From: Charina bottae
Taxonomy: Eukaryota; Chordata; Lepidosauria; Squamata; Charinaidae
Reading direction: 5' to 3'
DNA length: 64,000 bases
NCBI GenBank assembly: GCA_023362775.1
Contig: JALMGJ010000003.1
Location: 1 to 64,000, forward strand
The notes beneath the pieces are model-generated. The model was not told the origin of the DNA, ran no database searches, and saw nothing but the letters and a program-made list of their open reading frames with translations. The translations under genes were made by a program, and so were the position numbers. This document shows, one piece after another, positions 40,225 through 51,897 of this stretch; within the stretch, counting starts at the first letter, position 1; every line of letters starts with the position of its first letter.

Positions 40225-41150
40225 TAGTGCATGCACACACAGAGCTTTGCATTATCTGCAAAGCTAGTTCATCAGTCAAAGAGTTCATCAGTCTTTTAAA
40301 AGGTAGAAGAATCTGATCCTGAAAACATCTGTAATACAATGCAGATAAACCATCAGGTTCTGGTGCTTTTCCCAATTTTGTTCTTTTTATAGCTCCTACT
40401 ATTTCAAAGGTGGTTATGAGACTGTTCAATATTGATTTCTGTGACTGTGTAAGTTTGGGTAAATCTTGTTTATTTAAATATTCATTTATCTTTTCCAAAG
40501 AGACTTCTTGTTTTTTATATAAATTAGGGGAAAAAAACTATGAAATGCTTTTTTAATCTTTTCGTTGTCCAATAATTCCACATTTCCTTCTTGAATTTTT
40601 AGTATCATTTTCTTCTCTCGTTCTTTCCTTAATTTATATGCTAACCATCTTCCTGGCTTATTGGCAGATTCAAAATGTCTCTGTTTAACATATTTTAACT
40701 TTGTTTCAGTTTCTTTCACAGTCAACATTGACGCTTGCTGATGTAGTAACTTAAGTTGATACACAATATTATTATCTGATGGTTTTTTTCTGTAACTCAA
40801 TTTCTTTCAACGTGATCTGATCCAAAATCATTTGTAACTTTTGTTGAGATTTTTTCTGAAGCCTACGATTATGGTAAATAAAATGTCCCCTCACAACCGC
40901 TTTACTAGTATCCCACACAGTTTTTAGGTCTATTTCGTTATCCAGGTTGATTTAAAAAAACTCCTTTAATTTCTTCTTACAATCTTCCACAAGCTTTTCT
41001 TTTTGTACAATAGATTCATTCAATCTCCATCTAGAGATGGATGGCCTAGAAATTCTTTTTATTGTCATACTTACAGTATTATGATCAGAAAAAGTCTTTG
41101 GCAAAATGTCCAAGCATCCATATACTGTTAACTTAGTCGTGGCGTGTATA
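40225..41150 (-). mobile_element. L1 LINE ORF2 fragment (endonuclease-RT linker and RT start)
   Basis: Minus strand 40800-40486 and 40498-40166 read as L1 ORF2: NKPGRWLAYKLRKERE, then LPKLTQSQKSILN and TKLGKAPEPDGLSALYY. The last is the RT fingers block. Upstream, to about 41150, frames continue with stops. It is truncated and dead. Confidence 0.8.
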
Positions 41151-42006
41151 TCTTACACTTGAAACACCCAAACCATGAATTATATGCAGGCTACAGTTCT
41201 GTACATCCCTATCTGGGTTTAAATCTCTTTGAACCAACTGTAGCTTATTTCTGAGTACCTATTTATAGAGAAAGACTGCATGTATGTGGAGACAAAGAGA
41301 ATTGCATTAAAATCTGCTTGAATTAAAGGATAGTTATATCTGCTTGTTTCTGAATTAATCTTTATGTTCAAGAATACAGCTCTCTTAAAAAGGCTTTTAG
41401 CGTAGTTTTTGACACTAAACACCAATCCAAATTAACTCTAAGTTTTTTGTATTGTGGATAGTTTGAACATATACTGAGGGAAATGAGTATCAGAGGCAGA
41501 AACATAAGAATGACCAATTTTATTTGTCCCAATTATACTCTTCTTGAGTTTCACTTGTGACATAGAGGGACAGCTGTTGACCATCTCTAAATAGAAAGAA
41601 AATTTGCACTGTAATTTCTTCATGCTACATTATAATAACATAAAGATAAAATCTATTGTGTAATCTGCTTCATTTATGAAACAACACCCAGTTTGTATTT
41701 TTTGGTCCTATAATGCATGCAATCTTAGTAAAACTTGTGATCCAGCCACATTCTTGCCCGAGAAGGCTAACAGAGAACATTTGGGAGAAAAGTGCCTAAT
41801 TATTCCCTACATCCATCAGTTGAGTTTGATTTGGGTTCGGAAGTCAGCTGAAGGGGAAATAGTTGAGCAGAGAGAAGACAAAGAGGGTAGGCCCTGATTT
41901 GGGGCCCCAGTAAATTCTCTCCCTGATCCTGCCTTAGCAATACTAGCCAGATGGGCTTCCTGTGGTCCATATGAACCATATGTTCCTTATTTCTTTATCT
42001 CTCCAG
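41151..42006. other. No gene recognised before the ECI2-like exon
   Basis: Presumed intron or intergenic DNA. A pyrimidine tract TTATTTCTTTATCTCTCCAG ends at 42006 and serves as acceptor for the next exon. Confidence 0.4.
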
Positions 42007-42187
42007 ACTTTGGCAGTTTCCAAGCAGCTAATACGAAGCATGGAAAAAGAGAAGCTACATGAGGTTAATTCTCAAGAACATGAATGTCTCATGGAAAGAT
42101 GGCTATCTGATGAATGCATTAATGGTGTAATGATCTTCATCTAGAAGAAATCAAAGCTCTAGTCTCTAGCCAATTATGCAAAATAAA
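42007..42187 (+). pseudogene. ECI2: Terminal exon of an ECI2-like gene, stop codon five residues before the end
   Basis: After a good splice acceptor at 42006, the exon reads TLAVSKQLIRSMEKEKLHEV and LMERWLSDECINGVMIFI. This is clearly the C-terminus of peroxisomal/mitochondrial enoyl-CoA delta isomerase 2, which moves double bonds during oxidation of unsaturated fatty acids. A TAG at 42142-42144 interrupts it. The same frame continues as KKSKL and a second TAG (42160-42162). SKL is the peroxisomal targeting signal PTS1, which the early stop would remove. AATAAA follows at 42182-42187. No upstream ECI2 exons were found in the window; if they exist, they are to the left. It may be a duplicated exon relic, or a gene whose product lost peroxisomal import. 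Confidence 0.82.
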
Positions 42188-44506
42188 TTGCTGTGAGAGT
42201 TGTTTCTGTTCCCTTACTACAAAAAATGTCATTCAATGAATACCTTGGATACATATCCAGATGGTCCCTTCATTCTGGCTAGAGTTTAGCTCTTTTGTCT
42301 TTTGGAATTTTGTCTTTTGACATGACTTTATGATGCCAAAAGCACCGTAGATGCCTCTTTGGGCCATTAGGTGGGAAAGCACTCACTGCTTTGCATGCAG
42401 AGCAGATCTCTTTGAATGTCACAATGACTGTTTGTCTTCCAAAAGGGGTAAGTGATCCAATGTCACCAAAATTTGCAAGCTCTCGGATAACTCATTGCTG
42501 TTCAAATTGAGATGACATGGTCTTTGGTATCCATCTCTTGTGGAGAAAGGAAAAAACAAAATAATGGCACTGTTGGTATTAGAAAAAGATAATTAAATAT
42601 CTGTTTTCAAATGCATGTGATAAGGATGAATACTTTACAACTTCTTTATACTCTGGTGTATTTTGCACCAGTTTTATGACAGTTGATTAGTATGTCATAT
42701 TACTATAGTTTTTTAAAAACAATAGCTGGCACATAGGGCATTCAGATTTTATTGCCGAGCCAAGAAAATGTCTCCCCTAAAATGTGGGAACTCTGAAGGG
42801 CTTTTACATCGTAGCTTCTTTAACATGAAAAGCTGAAGATGTGAGAGGAAAAGGCTTGTCATTGGCTAAGAAGAAGTATGGATGTATGATTAAGACTGAG
42901 ATCACGTGAGGAAAAAGGGAAGGGTCTCTCCATAGGCACCATTTTCCTGGTGAAAATCTCACTACCTTGTTGCTCTTTGCCTTACTCACATAAAAGCCTC
43001 ACCTCAGGTTTCTGGAGGACGGTGCTGCTTGGAAGGAGAGGCAGCTCAGCCTAACAGGCCACACTCTTGCCCAGAGACCCACCAGGTTGGGGGTAAGGTA
43101 AGTTTTAAAGAGGCCACTACCGGGCATCCTTCCGCCTGGAGTGCTTCCCACAGCCCAACCTGTCTTCGTGGTGCTAGCACCCTGGCCTTGCTGGGCAGTG
43201 CCCCCAGGACCTGCAAAATATTGTTGTGAGCTGCGGAAAATGACTTGGAGAGCTGGGACTTTGAGACTCCAAGGCAGACTGGTTCTGCGGGAAGGAGGGA
43301 GAATACGGAACAACTTCCTTCTTTATTAGCTAGCAGAATTGCCAAGCTCTGACATACAATTCTGTTTAATTAACTACCTACTTTGGGGAAAAAACACCAT
43401 TTAGATATACTGTATGTAATGAATATATTCTCTTCGATTGGTAATGAATATATTGCCATGATGTGTGCAGAGTCTTTCATTAAAATGGCCCATTAAAATA
43501 AACCATGATGTTTGACAGTACTATTGATTTTGACCTGTTTGGATGTATCTCAGTAATGTTGTCATCCAAAATATTCATCCATTTCCCATTCCTAATATTG
43601 TTGCCATCACTCCTATTCCCCAACCTATTCATCCTGCGAGAACGGAAGTGATTTTCTTAGCCTTATCCTTTACTATTTGCTCATCTTTCCTTGATTAGAT
43701 CTTCATGTTAACGAGGGCATATCTTCTCAAGATACCATCAGTCACCGTACTACTCTTTAGCTCTGTGAACTTAGGAAGGATCCAAAACATCTACATCACC
43801 CCCTTGGTCCATATGGTTTTACAACAGTTAATACCGAATGGCTGCAGGTCCCTTATATTCTGTACAACTGGGGATGCAGAGATTCTCATGCTTTTTTGTG
43901 TCTCCTGACTGCAGAGGTTGGAGTGCAAAGTGTTCTATCTAAGGACCTTAAAATCCACATGGAGCCAATAATCCAATCTCTTGATCTCTGGAGTCAGGTG
44001 AAGCAGTCGAAACATATGGCTCAGTACCCAATTTTTCAGTTACTGCAAAACTAAGTGACATTCCTGGTACTGATTCCATTGTTACCAGCACGGCTACATA
44101 TGGATGAGGATTCCTAGACTCCTTCCACAATTGCCTTCAACCTACCAAATACCTGAAAACTTGTACCAGATGTAGTAGGAGGGTTGTGTTTCCTTGTCTC
44201 AGCACCTGCCTCCCCAGCATGATCACACTGGAGGCTTCACAGTCCTACTAGCAGGTGCTACATACAGCACTGATGGGTAGAAAGGGGAGGAAGTTAGATC
44301 TCATATGCTTCATGCTTTTCCGGTGCTCTTTTGCTCCGAAACAATTCTAACATGCCCAATATCAGCATTTTCTTTTGGGGAAAACAATATTCTCCATCTT
44401 CTAACCAAGCTGATGACAAGCAATTCACCAACAGTTTTCCATGCTGAGATTGCAAGGTGGTAAATAAACATTAGACTTTCCTCTCAGGATTGTGCTGCAG
44501 AAACAA
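42188..44506. other. No gene recognised
   Basis: Mixed-composition sequence with no recognisable exons. A modestly GC-richer patch at 43010-43330 has open frames on both strands but no domain. Confidence 0.35.
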
Positions 44507-44936
44507 TGTCAGGTTCTGATGGCCTTCACTGCCAGGCTGGGCTCTGTTCCTTGGATCTCCCACAGAAAATCAACCACAGCTTATTGAGTAAAAAGGTGGA
44601 TGGTATATTGGATCACGTTCAAAGTTTTATTAGGAGTAAAGAAACACTGGATGAAGGGATAAGATAAGATGACATGGATGGAGGGTATGCAACCTAACAA
44701 AACAACTTATATATACCCGGCCTTTCTCTGGTTAGACCCTTCATTCTCAGCTACTGTCTGAAATACTGTCTTTACACACTGGTGTTACAAAGATTGAGCG
44801 CAATAGTGGAAATGTCTTCTGACCATTCTAAAGTCTGCTCCAACCTTAAAACGATTTCCCGCCAGGCAGGAACTTATGTCATCTTTATAATGGACTAGAC
44901 CTGTAGCCTCCTTACTTGGCTTTTTGACGATTGACA
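44507..44936 (-). mobile_element. Possible solo LTR
   Basis: TGTCAGG ... TTGACA ends. On the minus strand there is a TATATATAAG box near 44705-44715 and AATAAAAC near 44620, in the right order for a minus-strand LTR. No target duplication was found, so borders are doubtful. Confidence 0.4.
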
Positions 44937-45032
44937 GAAGGGAACGTTGTGATTCACTGAAGAAATATATTTCTTTAATTATTAATTTTATGCATTATGG
45001 TCATAATAAAAAGTATTTGTCAGTACTGTAAT

Positions 45033-45053
45033 TGTGTGTGTGTGTGCGCGCGC
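45033..45053. repeat. (TG)n-(CG)n microsatellite
   Basis: Alternating purine-pyrimidine run, GTGTG passing into GCGCGCGC. Confidence 0.9.
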
Positions 45054-45403
45054 ACCTTCGAGTCAGTCTTTTTTTTTTACTTAAATTTTATTGAATTTTA
45101 AAATACATATTAAAAGTTAGAACAAGAAATGAAAATGAAAATACAAAATAAGGAAAAAGTAAAAGAAAAGTGTAGTCAGAAAGAATAATAAAGAAAAGAA
45201 ATATAGAGAATAGATGGCCTCCAATCTATCTTTGGTCTCTAAGTACAATAATTTGCTTTAAATGTTAGTCTTTCATAAAATACACAGGCACTTTTCTTTG
45301 TCATATACACTTCAATTTCTATAGTCCAATCTTCTAGTCTTCATATAAATTTCTCCTTTCTTGCAATTCTCCAATAGTCCATCTGTGGTTTCCACCCTTT
45401 GAA

Positions 45404-45480
45404 ATAATGTCAGTACATATTTACCTAATTAACAAATTTTTACAGTTACCTATTCCACTAATACATAACCTAACAACAAT
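45404..45480. repeat. Left arm of a 76-bp inverted repeat within the L1
   Basis: Reverse complement of 46490-46566 with about one mismatch (CAGTACATATTTACCTAATT and ACTAATACATAACCTAACAA are shared). Confidence 0.85.
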
Positions 45481-45910
45481 TATAATTATAAACTAAGAAA
45501 ACAAAAACAAAAAAATACAATTTCTAATACACAACATGAAGGGAAAGCCTCAGCGAACAATACAGACACACAAAAAGCCTCTCACTCCCACCATATATTG
45601 TTATACAAAAAACAGGATGTTCAACTAGCACGAACACATAAGCAAACATAGATCAACCATTTCAAATGACCAACAGAGAACAATACCCAATAATCCCACA
45701 ACAAAAGAGAAAATAACAATAGCCTTTAAGAATGTCAACAGTGGAATTCTCAATAATATTCATAATAATAATTATAAGATAAGTCATCCTATAATAGCAT
45801 TAATTCTGATTCCAACTCAACATCCCATCTTAGTGATATACTTCTCATTTCTGTATCTCCATAAGAAAAAATTTCTAATTTTCATATAATCTATAACATA
45901 ACCCAGCAAT

Positions 45911-46325
45911 TTGAAAGCTAAATAGCAAGTAGATAAATGGGTACCACTCTCGTGGGGCAATATGCTGGCATCCTGTCGGGGAGTCGCCCTCGGAGCCAAG
46001 GATGAAGATCTGGAGAAGCCCGTGGATGGAGGCTGAGGACGGCGGCAGAGGACGACGGATCCCAATTAACAACTTCTGGGATGTCAGCAGCCGGCTCCGA
46101 AAGCAAGGCATTCTGGGGCTTGTAGTTCCGATGCCTGGAAAGAAGAGCCGGTTCCCTCACCCCCTCCCTAATAGCGCGGTACATTGTTAATATATATGAG
46201 ATGTATAATACTGTATATATGAATTGTAATGATGATTGTAAGCCGCCTAGAGCCCTCCGTCTAGGGAGGGGATAGGCGGGGTATAAATACGTAAATAAAA
46301 ATAAAATAAAATAAAATAAAATAAC
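45911..46325 (+). mobile_element. SINE fragment followed by a LINE-type tail
   Basis: AGCAAGTAGATAAATGGGTACCAC matches the middle of the Sauria-type SINE. The later part has GTAAGCCGCCTAGAGCCC...GGCGGGGTATAAATA and ends in (AAAAT)n, the common squamate LINE/SINE 3' tail. The relation between the two parts is unclear. Confidence 0.5.
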
Positions 46326-46489
46326 ATCAACTTATATTTATATCACTAATTTTATAATCTTATATCTTACAATTAGAATATCACATTTTTATACATCCAT
46401 ACAGTTTCTCATGTCAATTTTTAACATTTAATATTCCCAACAATTATGTTACTAGTTGAAACTTGATTTATTTAATACATTTACATACT

Positions 46490-46566
46490 CTGTTGTTAGG
46501 TTATGTATTAGTGGAATAGGTAACTATAAAAATTTGTTAATTAGGTAAATATGTACTGACATTATT
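46490..46566. repeat. Right arm of the 76-bp inverted repeat
   Basis: Partner of 45404-45480. Confidence 0.85.
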
Positions 46567-48105
46567 CACCTTATTTCCCACATACTAAATCTTTTATACA
46601 GGTTATGCCAAATTCACAATATACAGCCTGCTTTTTTCTATATCTCGTGTAGAATATCAGAATGATTTTCTCACCCTTTCCACGTATTTCACAATGTCTA
46701 TCCAACTGCATACTCAAATTTTCTCCCTGTCTCCACTGCCATAACATGTTTATACCAGAATTATAGTGTATAGCCTTCAGAATGTTTTTCTGGACTAATA
46801 TATTTAAAATTCCCTCCTCCTGTTTCTCTTCTATTTCAAAAACATTTTTCTTTCCTACTTCCAATTCTATCTTTTGTTCTTTTTGTTCTTGGTCTTGCAA
46901 AATTGTCAATAATAATTCCAATGATTTCTTAATTTCTAAAAGAGATTCACTAAATTCTTTTTTAAATTCTTGAATTGCTGTTTAAAAAGCCATTCTTCTT
47001 CTGTGTCCTTCAAACTACAGCAACGACCGCTCTAGTCAAAACAAAGTGATTAGTCAGCTGATCTGTTCGTGGAAAACTACCAGCAAGGTCTATTAAGTAG
47101 AAGGTTTTTTTAAGAAAAAAAAAGTTCCAATAATCCAAAATAAAGGAGAGAATAGTATTTCAAACAGTTTATAAAAGGAGAAATAAAGAATAAATTCCAA
47201 GTGAAACAAAATCCACTCTGAGAAAATGTAGAGATAAGAAAAAAAAAGTTACAAACGTTTCCCTGTGCTTTTGTTCTTCAGGCTGCAAGCTGCTTAACCC
47301 AAACAAACAGTTTCTCAGGAAATAAATAGTCAGTTAATTTGTCCGGTGAAAAATTACAAACAAAATCTCTTAAATCCCAACTTCTCTGATACAAAAGAAA
47401 GGTAAAAAAAAATGCAAATGTTTCATTATATTGCAAATGTAGAATCTATCAAACTTCCACCAAAATCAGTTATAGCAAAGAAAGCACAAAATTAGCCAAC
47501 ATTTTAAGCAGAGTCCAAAAGATAAATCTTAGATACTAAAAACGTTCTAATCTAAGAAAAAAATTAATATAAAGTGATCTAAAAGCGACTGCACGCTCTT
47601 GTGTCTCTCAAGAGACTTACGTTCCTTGTAGAGCTAGTTAACTCATCCGGCCATTTCACTGCATTCACCCCCGTTCTCTCCATGGTGGAAGCTACAAAGA
47701 AAAACAGGAGCGGGCAATTCCAACGGCCCTGTGAGCAATCTTCTGGTCCCCCCTTCTTCAGGGGAAAGCTTCAGTGGTCTCACAATTTCTGTAGACCACT
47801 GCAAACAAGGAAAATTCAGCCAGGTCTTCAACACTCTGAAAAATTCTGACTTGTCGAGCTGCCAGCCAGGCTTGGAGTCGCCTTCGAGTCAGTCTTGACT
47901 CCTGGCAACTGCCTGGACAAGTCCCTGCAGTTTCCTTGGCAAGATTTCCGAAGTGATTTGCCATGGCCTCCTTCCCAGGGCTGAGAGAGAGGGACTGGCC
48001 CACGGTCGCCCAGCTGGCTTTGTGCCTGAAGTGGGGCTGGAACTCCCGCTCTCCCAGTTTCTAGCCTGGTGCCTTCACCACTACACCACACTGGCACTCA
48101 ATGAA

Positions 48106-48729
48106 GGGCTTGTACAGAATTAAATCCTACATTCAGTGTTCTTGTTCCCCCTCCTTTTCCGAATGGGCTTTTACATTTAAAAATGATCCATGCTCTAAGT
48201 GCTCCCATGGTAGTGGGGTATTAGTTTTTACTTCCAATTGTGATAATAGAAGAGCAAGTGTTTGCCAAACATTCGTTCATGTGTTTTATTTCAACATGAC
48301 GTGTATTTGTATCGTAACTAAGAATCTCAGTACTCAGATTCTTCACCATCTTGTTGTTTATATCTTCCAGAAACTACACCACAAATAACTGTTGTCAAAT
48401 TGTTGGGTTCTTGGTGTTCTCTAACCTAGGTTGTTTTCCTGCAAATGTTCCATGACCAGGCTACTAATATTATCGGTGCATGGGAGGGTGAAGTTTGCTG
48501 GCTGTTTATGTATAACAGCCCTGCGAGTCTTGGTTGGGATATGGCTCCTTCCTACATAGTTCCTTGATTAGGTTATTGGTTCTTCCCTCATGGTTTCCCT
48601 GCCTACAAATGTAAGATACAACCTCTAATAAATTGTGAAATTGTGCAGCTGGATGGAAAATAACAGAGTGGCCAAAAAATGGTATGTCTGATGATAGTGG
48701 ATGCTCACCTGAGGCTGCATAAATAGCGG
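48106..48729. other. No gene recognised
   Basis: Unassigned sequence between the SINE and the second PLE family. Confidence 0.35.
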
Positions 48730-49905
48730 CATGACATCAATGGCTTGAAGGAGAAATTAGGACAAACCATGACCCCCGAACACATCAAGATACTAACAAA
48801 GTCCATCAAGGCCACCTCACAAAGACAAGCTGAAAAAATACAATCAAAACAGCAAACCAAACTACTATACTGTAGCTAATCCTTATAGGAAAGATGAACC
48901 TGAACCTGAATGGTTGGTAAGTCTCTCCAGCTATCCACTATCCACCTCAGAACATAGTATTCTCTGATTTAACCTCAACATAGAGAGTGCAAACCAAATT
49001 AAAACCCTTGCAGCCCTAGAAGCATCATCTAAAACAACTTGACTGACTTCACAGCAACCACTGAAAGCAGGAGAAAGAGCAGCCCTAAAAACGGAAACAA
49101 AACAAAAGAAAACAAGCAAAACCATCGCTATCCTCCCAGCAGACAACAGCCAAACCACACTAACCATGGACAGAATACAATGCATACAAAGAGCTAAGGA
49201 ACTCCTGAAGGACAAACAACCTACAACCCCATAAACACCGACCCTATATAGAAATTGGACAAATCAAGAAAACCCTCGATTATCTAGCCAAGAAACAACA
49301 AATCACAAAAGAAGAACAATGGTGGTGAAAAGCTGTGGACCTGTCCTCTCATGCTCCTACGGATGCCCTAAAATACACAAACCCAAAATACTACTCTGTC
49401 CAATTGTATCACTACCAAGGACCCTAACATGCAATTTAGCACAAGAACTCACCAAAACACTTGGAACCTCATTGATAGCAATCAACACTCTATCAATTCC
49501 TCATTACAATATCTTTCAAACATAAAAAAACCTAACAATTGAAGATGATGAAATTATGGTTCCATTCGACATTACAGCACCCATCGCAACACAACTATCA
49601 CACGTATGGAAAAGATAATTCTCCCTTCATCAAAAAGTTCTCCGAGACAATCAAAAGATTACCACAACTTCTTGGTATCCTTGTAGCATGCGAATCAACC
49701 CAATCCCTCCAAAACTTCTTAAGCAAAGCCACAGGCCCAGGAACCAAAGAAAAAGCAGGAGTCATCTACAATATACAGTATAAAGACTATAACAGCCACT
49801 ATGAAGGACAAACTCGTAGAAGGTTGGCAGAATGTATTCATGAACAGCAATTTGTAGTCCAAAGATGTGAATAAGATTCCTTAATCTCGCAGCACATGGA
49901 TCAAT
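48730..49905 (+). mobile_element. PLE family B, decayed (RT start and GIY-YIG)
   Basis: Broken frames read as a PLE that differs from the 18-36 kb family. TIAILPADNSQTT matches the DKG-type motif (Lys-Gly lost). YGCPKIHKPKILLCPIV is the RT fingers block, and KAGVIYNIQYKDYNSHYEGQ is a GIY-YIG start with Gly retained. The RT core between them, including YVDD, is deleted. It resumes at 54580 after several nested insertions: before the break it reads DSLISQHMDQ, and after it SDKSAINRHIKINPMY. Confidence 0.75.
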
Positions 49906-49929
49906 AGGGAGGCAGGATCTACTCAATCG

Positions 49930-50760
49930 GTCTGCCCTAGGTGACTGATGGACCCTGATGGGTTCCAAAGTGAGCTGGGGGTTGTTCCTGATAGTTTGCT
50001 GCATGGTCCGACTGAGGCCATCGTCGTCCCCCGGAATAGGAGGGCAGCAGAGGCTTTGGACTGGATAATGCCCACGTGGCCTCTCATCCAATCACTCTCT
50101 GTGGTTCACAGAAGAGCTGAGGGAGATAGAGTGGGTTAAGAGTCTGGAGTGCTGCTGGAGGTCAGCGAAGAGTGAACTCGACCGAACACGGGTTAGAGCC
50201 ACTATTCAGCTCTACCTTGTGGCAGTAAAGGTGGCCAAGCATCAATACCTCGCCGCCCTTATTGCGTCCACGGATGGCCAACCGGAGGCCTTGTTTAGGG
50301 TGACCTGTGCCCTCTTGGGTAGGGGGATTCAGGTGCTTACCTGCAAGGGAGGAATTTGCAGAGCATTGGTGAGACAAAATCACTTGGACTTGCTCCCAGG
50401 TGGATGCCAGCCTTAGTACAGGTGTGGAGGTGCCTGGGGCACAGTCTCGCCATGTTATCTGGGAGCAGTTTGAACCTGTTGGGCCTGAGGAAGTGGACAG
50501 GTCTTTATGACTGTGAGCTCAGCCACCTGTTTATTGGATCCATGTCCCTCCTGCTTGGCAAAGGCCTCCCAGGAGTTGACATGTGCTTGTGCTTTGGCGG
50601 GGGTGAATTCTTCCTTGAGAGAGGGGGTTGTCCCTCCGCCTCTTAAGGAGGCAGAGGTTCACCCCTTCCTCAGGAAACCATTGCTAGACCCAACCATTCT
50701 GGACAACTTTCGTCCCGTCTCCAACCTTCCTTTTTAGGGGTGGTCATGCAACAACTTCAG
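49930..50760 (+). mobile_element. L2-type LINE ORF2 fragment
   Basis: Disturbed frames encode the linker and RT start of an L2 ORF2: IQLYLVAVKVAKHQYLAALI, then LRKPLLDPTILDNFRPVSNL, the first RT block. It interrupts PLE family B. Confidence 0.65.
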
Positions 50761-51235
50761 AGGATTTATTTTTATTTATTTATTTGTTAAATTTATACGG
50801 CTGCCCATCTCACACGGACTCTGGGTGGTATACAATAAAACCAACTGTTAAAGCATTCTACAAAATTGATTAAAACAATTAAAAACATAGATAAAACAAG
50901 ACCAGGAGAGGGACGCCATTACATAGAATGCAGCCAACGTGCAGTCTCCCTATTACCAGGGGAATCCCGGACTTGCTGAAAAACAACCGTTTTGAGAGCT
51001 TTCCAGGAGGCCCTACGCGTTGGGGCTAACCTCACGTTGGGTGGGATGGTCTGCAGAGGGTGGGGGCCCTGGCAGAAAAGGCTGGCCTCCTGGGTCCTGG
51101 GAGACTAGGCTGAAGCTGCCATAACCTAAAGATGAAGCAGGCCCCTCAGCAGAGGGGACAAAAGCCAGGAATCTTGTGGAAAAGATCCCTTCAGGGAGGT
51201 AGATAAGAAGGAAGCAAGTCCTTAAGGAAACAAAG
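50761..51235 (-). mobile_element. L2/CR1-type LINE 3' end
   Basis: (TTTA)n start, ATACGGCTGCCCATCTCACA and GGGTGGTATACAATAAAA, then a body similar to 13412-13830 (GCAGAAAAGGCTGGCCTCCTGG). Confidence 0.6.
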
Positions 51236-51241
51236 GAAAAA

Positions 51242-51842
51242 TGTCACCTGAACCAGACAAAGGAAGTTGGGCCTGAGCACATGGAACCCCCGCAATCCCA
51301 TCAAGAGCTACCAGACTTGTAACTTAACCAGCAAAAGTAGCTGCCAGTCTTGTGAATCAAGAAAGCAAAGGCTTTTGGGGATAAAAGGGGTCCCAAAGCC
51401 CGCCCACTCCTTGAGTCCTCTTTCGATCCAGACTAAGCGGCTTCCGTCCCTCTAGCTGGTGTCTGCCAGCCTAGTTGAGAAGGACGTGGGTAAGTGTGGA
51501 TGAGCGTGTGTGTGTGTGTGTGTGTGTGCATGTGAGAAAGAGTAAATGTACATTGCAACCAGTAAAGTTTTGCTATTACTTTAAATTCACTGGGTCTCCG
51601 TGTATTACAAAGAACCTGTTGTGCCTCAGTGTTCGGTTGGAAGTGATTTGTGTGTGTCCCTAATTATTTCCCGGCTGTTGATCAGGGCTGTGTGTCTTGT
51701 CTGCGTCTTGTCTGCTTAAGCCGCACCTATCTGGAAAACCCAGGTAGAAAGCAAGGGGGGCTGACAAGATCCACATGCCTCAAAAGGCTGTGAGCGTGTG
51801 AGTGAATGACCATAAGCCGAACCTGGGACCGCGTGTGTAACA
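51242..51842 (+). mobile_element. 5' LTR of an ERV
   Basis: TGTCACC start, ATAAAAG at 51381-51387 as TATA-like box, a (GT)n run, AGTAAA at 51561-51566 as a likely poly(A) signal, and an ACA end. It is followed eight bases later by a primer-binding site and then gag. Borders are approximate. Confidence 0.6.
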
Positions 51843-51849
51843 TTTTTAT

Positions 51850-51867
51850 TGGTGTCAGAAATGGGAC
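51850..51867 (+). promoter_or_regulatory. Retroviral primer-binding site, tRNA-Leu type
   Basis: TGGTGTCAGAAATGGGACC is complementary to the 3' end of vertebrate tRNA-Leu(CAA), recalled from memory, with about one mismatch in the first 17 bases. Its position right after the LTR supports the reading. Confidence 0.65.
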
Positions 51868-51897
51868 CCTTTGAATTTATTATTTGAGTGATCACTT

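Larger units (their letters stand above)
45071..47880 (-). mobile_element. L1 LINE insertion (minus strand), rearranged inside
   Basis: Begins with poly(T) and an L1 3'UTR-like stretch on the left. Bounded by a 16-bp target duplication CCTTCGAGTCAGTCTT (45055-45070 and 47881-47896). Minus-strand 46921-46571 encodes a Glu/Lys-rich, coiled-coil-like stretch consistent with L1 ORF1. ORF2 is absent, so the middle is deleted. It contains a SINE/LINE-tail block (45911-46325) and a ~76-bp inverted repeat. Confidence 0.75.
45054..48105 (-). mobile_element. tRNA-derived SINE, host of an L1 insertion
   Basis: On the minus strand, 48105-47881 reads GTGGTGAAGGCACCAGGCTAG (A-box region), GGGCGACCGTGGGCCAGTCC, and TGACTCGAAGG at the 3' side. 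The last 16 bases are repeated at 45055-45070 because an L1 inserted there. Confidence 0.8.

Noticed and set aside
43010..43345. GC-richer patch with open frames on both strands as a candidate exon cluster
   Set aside because: No conserved domain, no convincing splice-bounded frame, and frames overlap on opposite strands.
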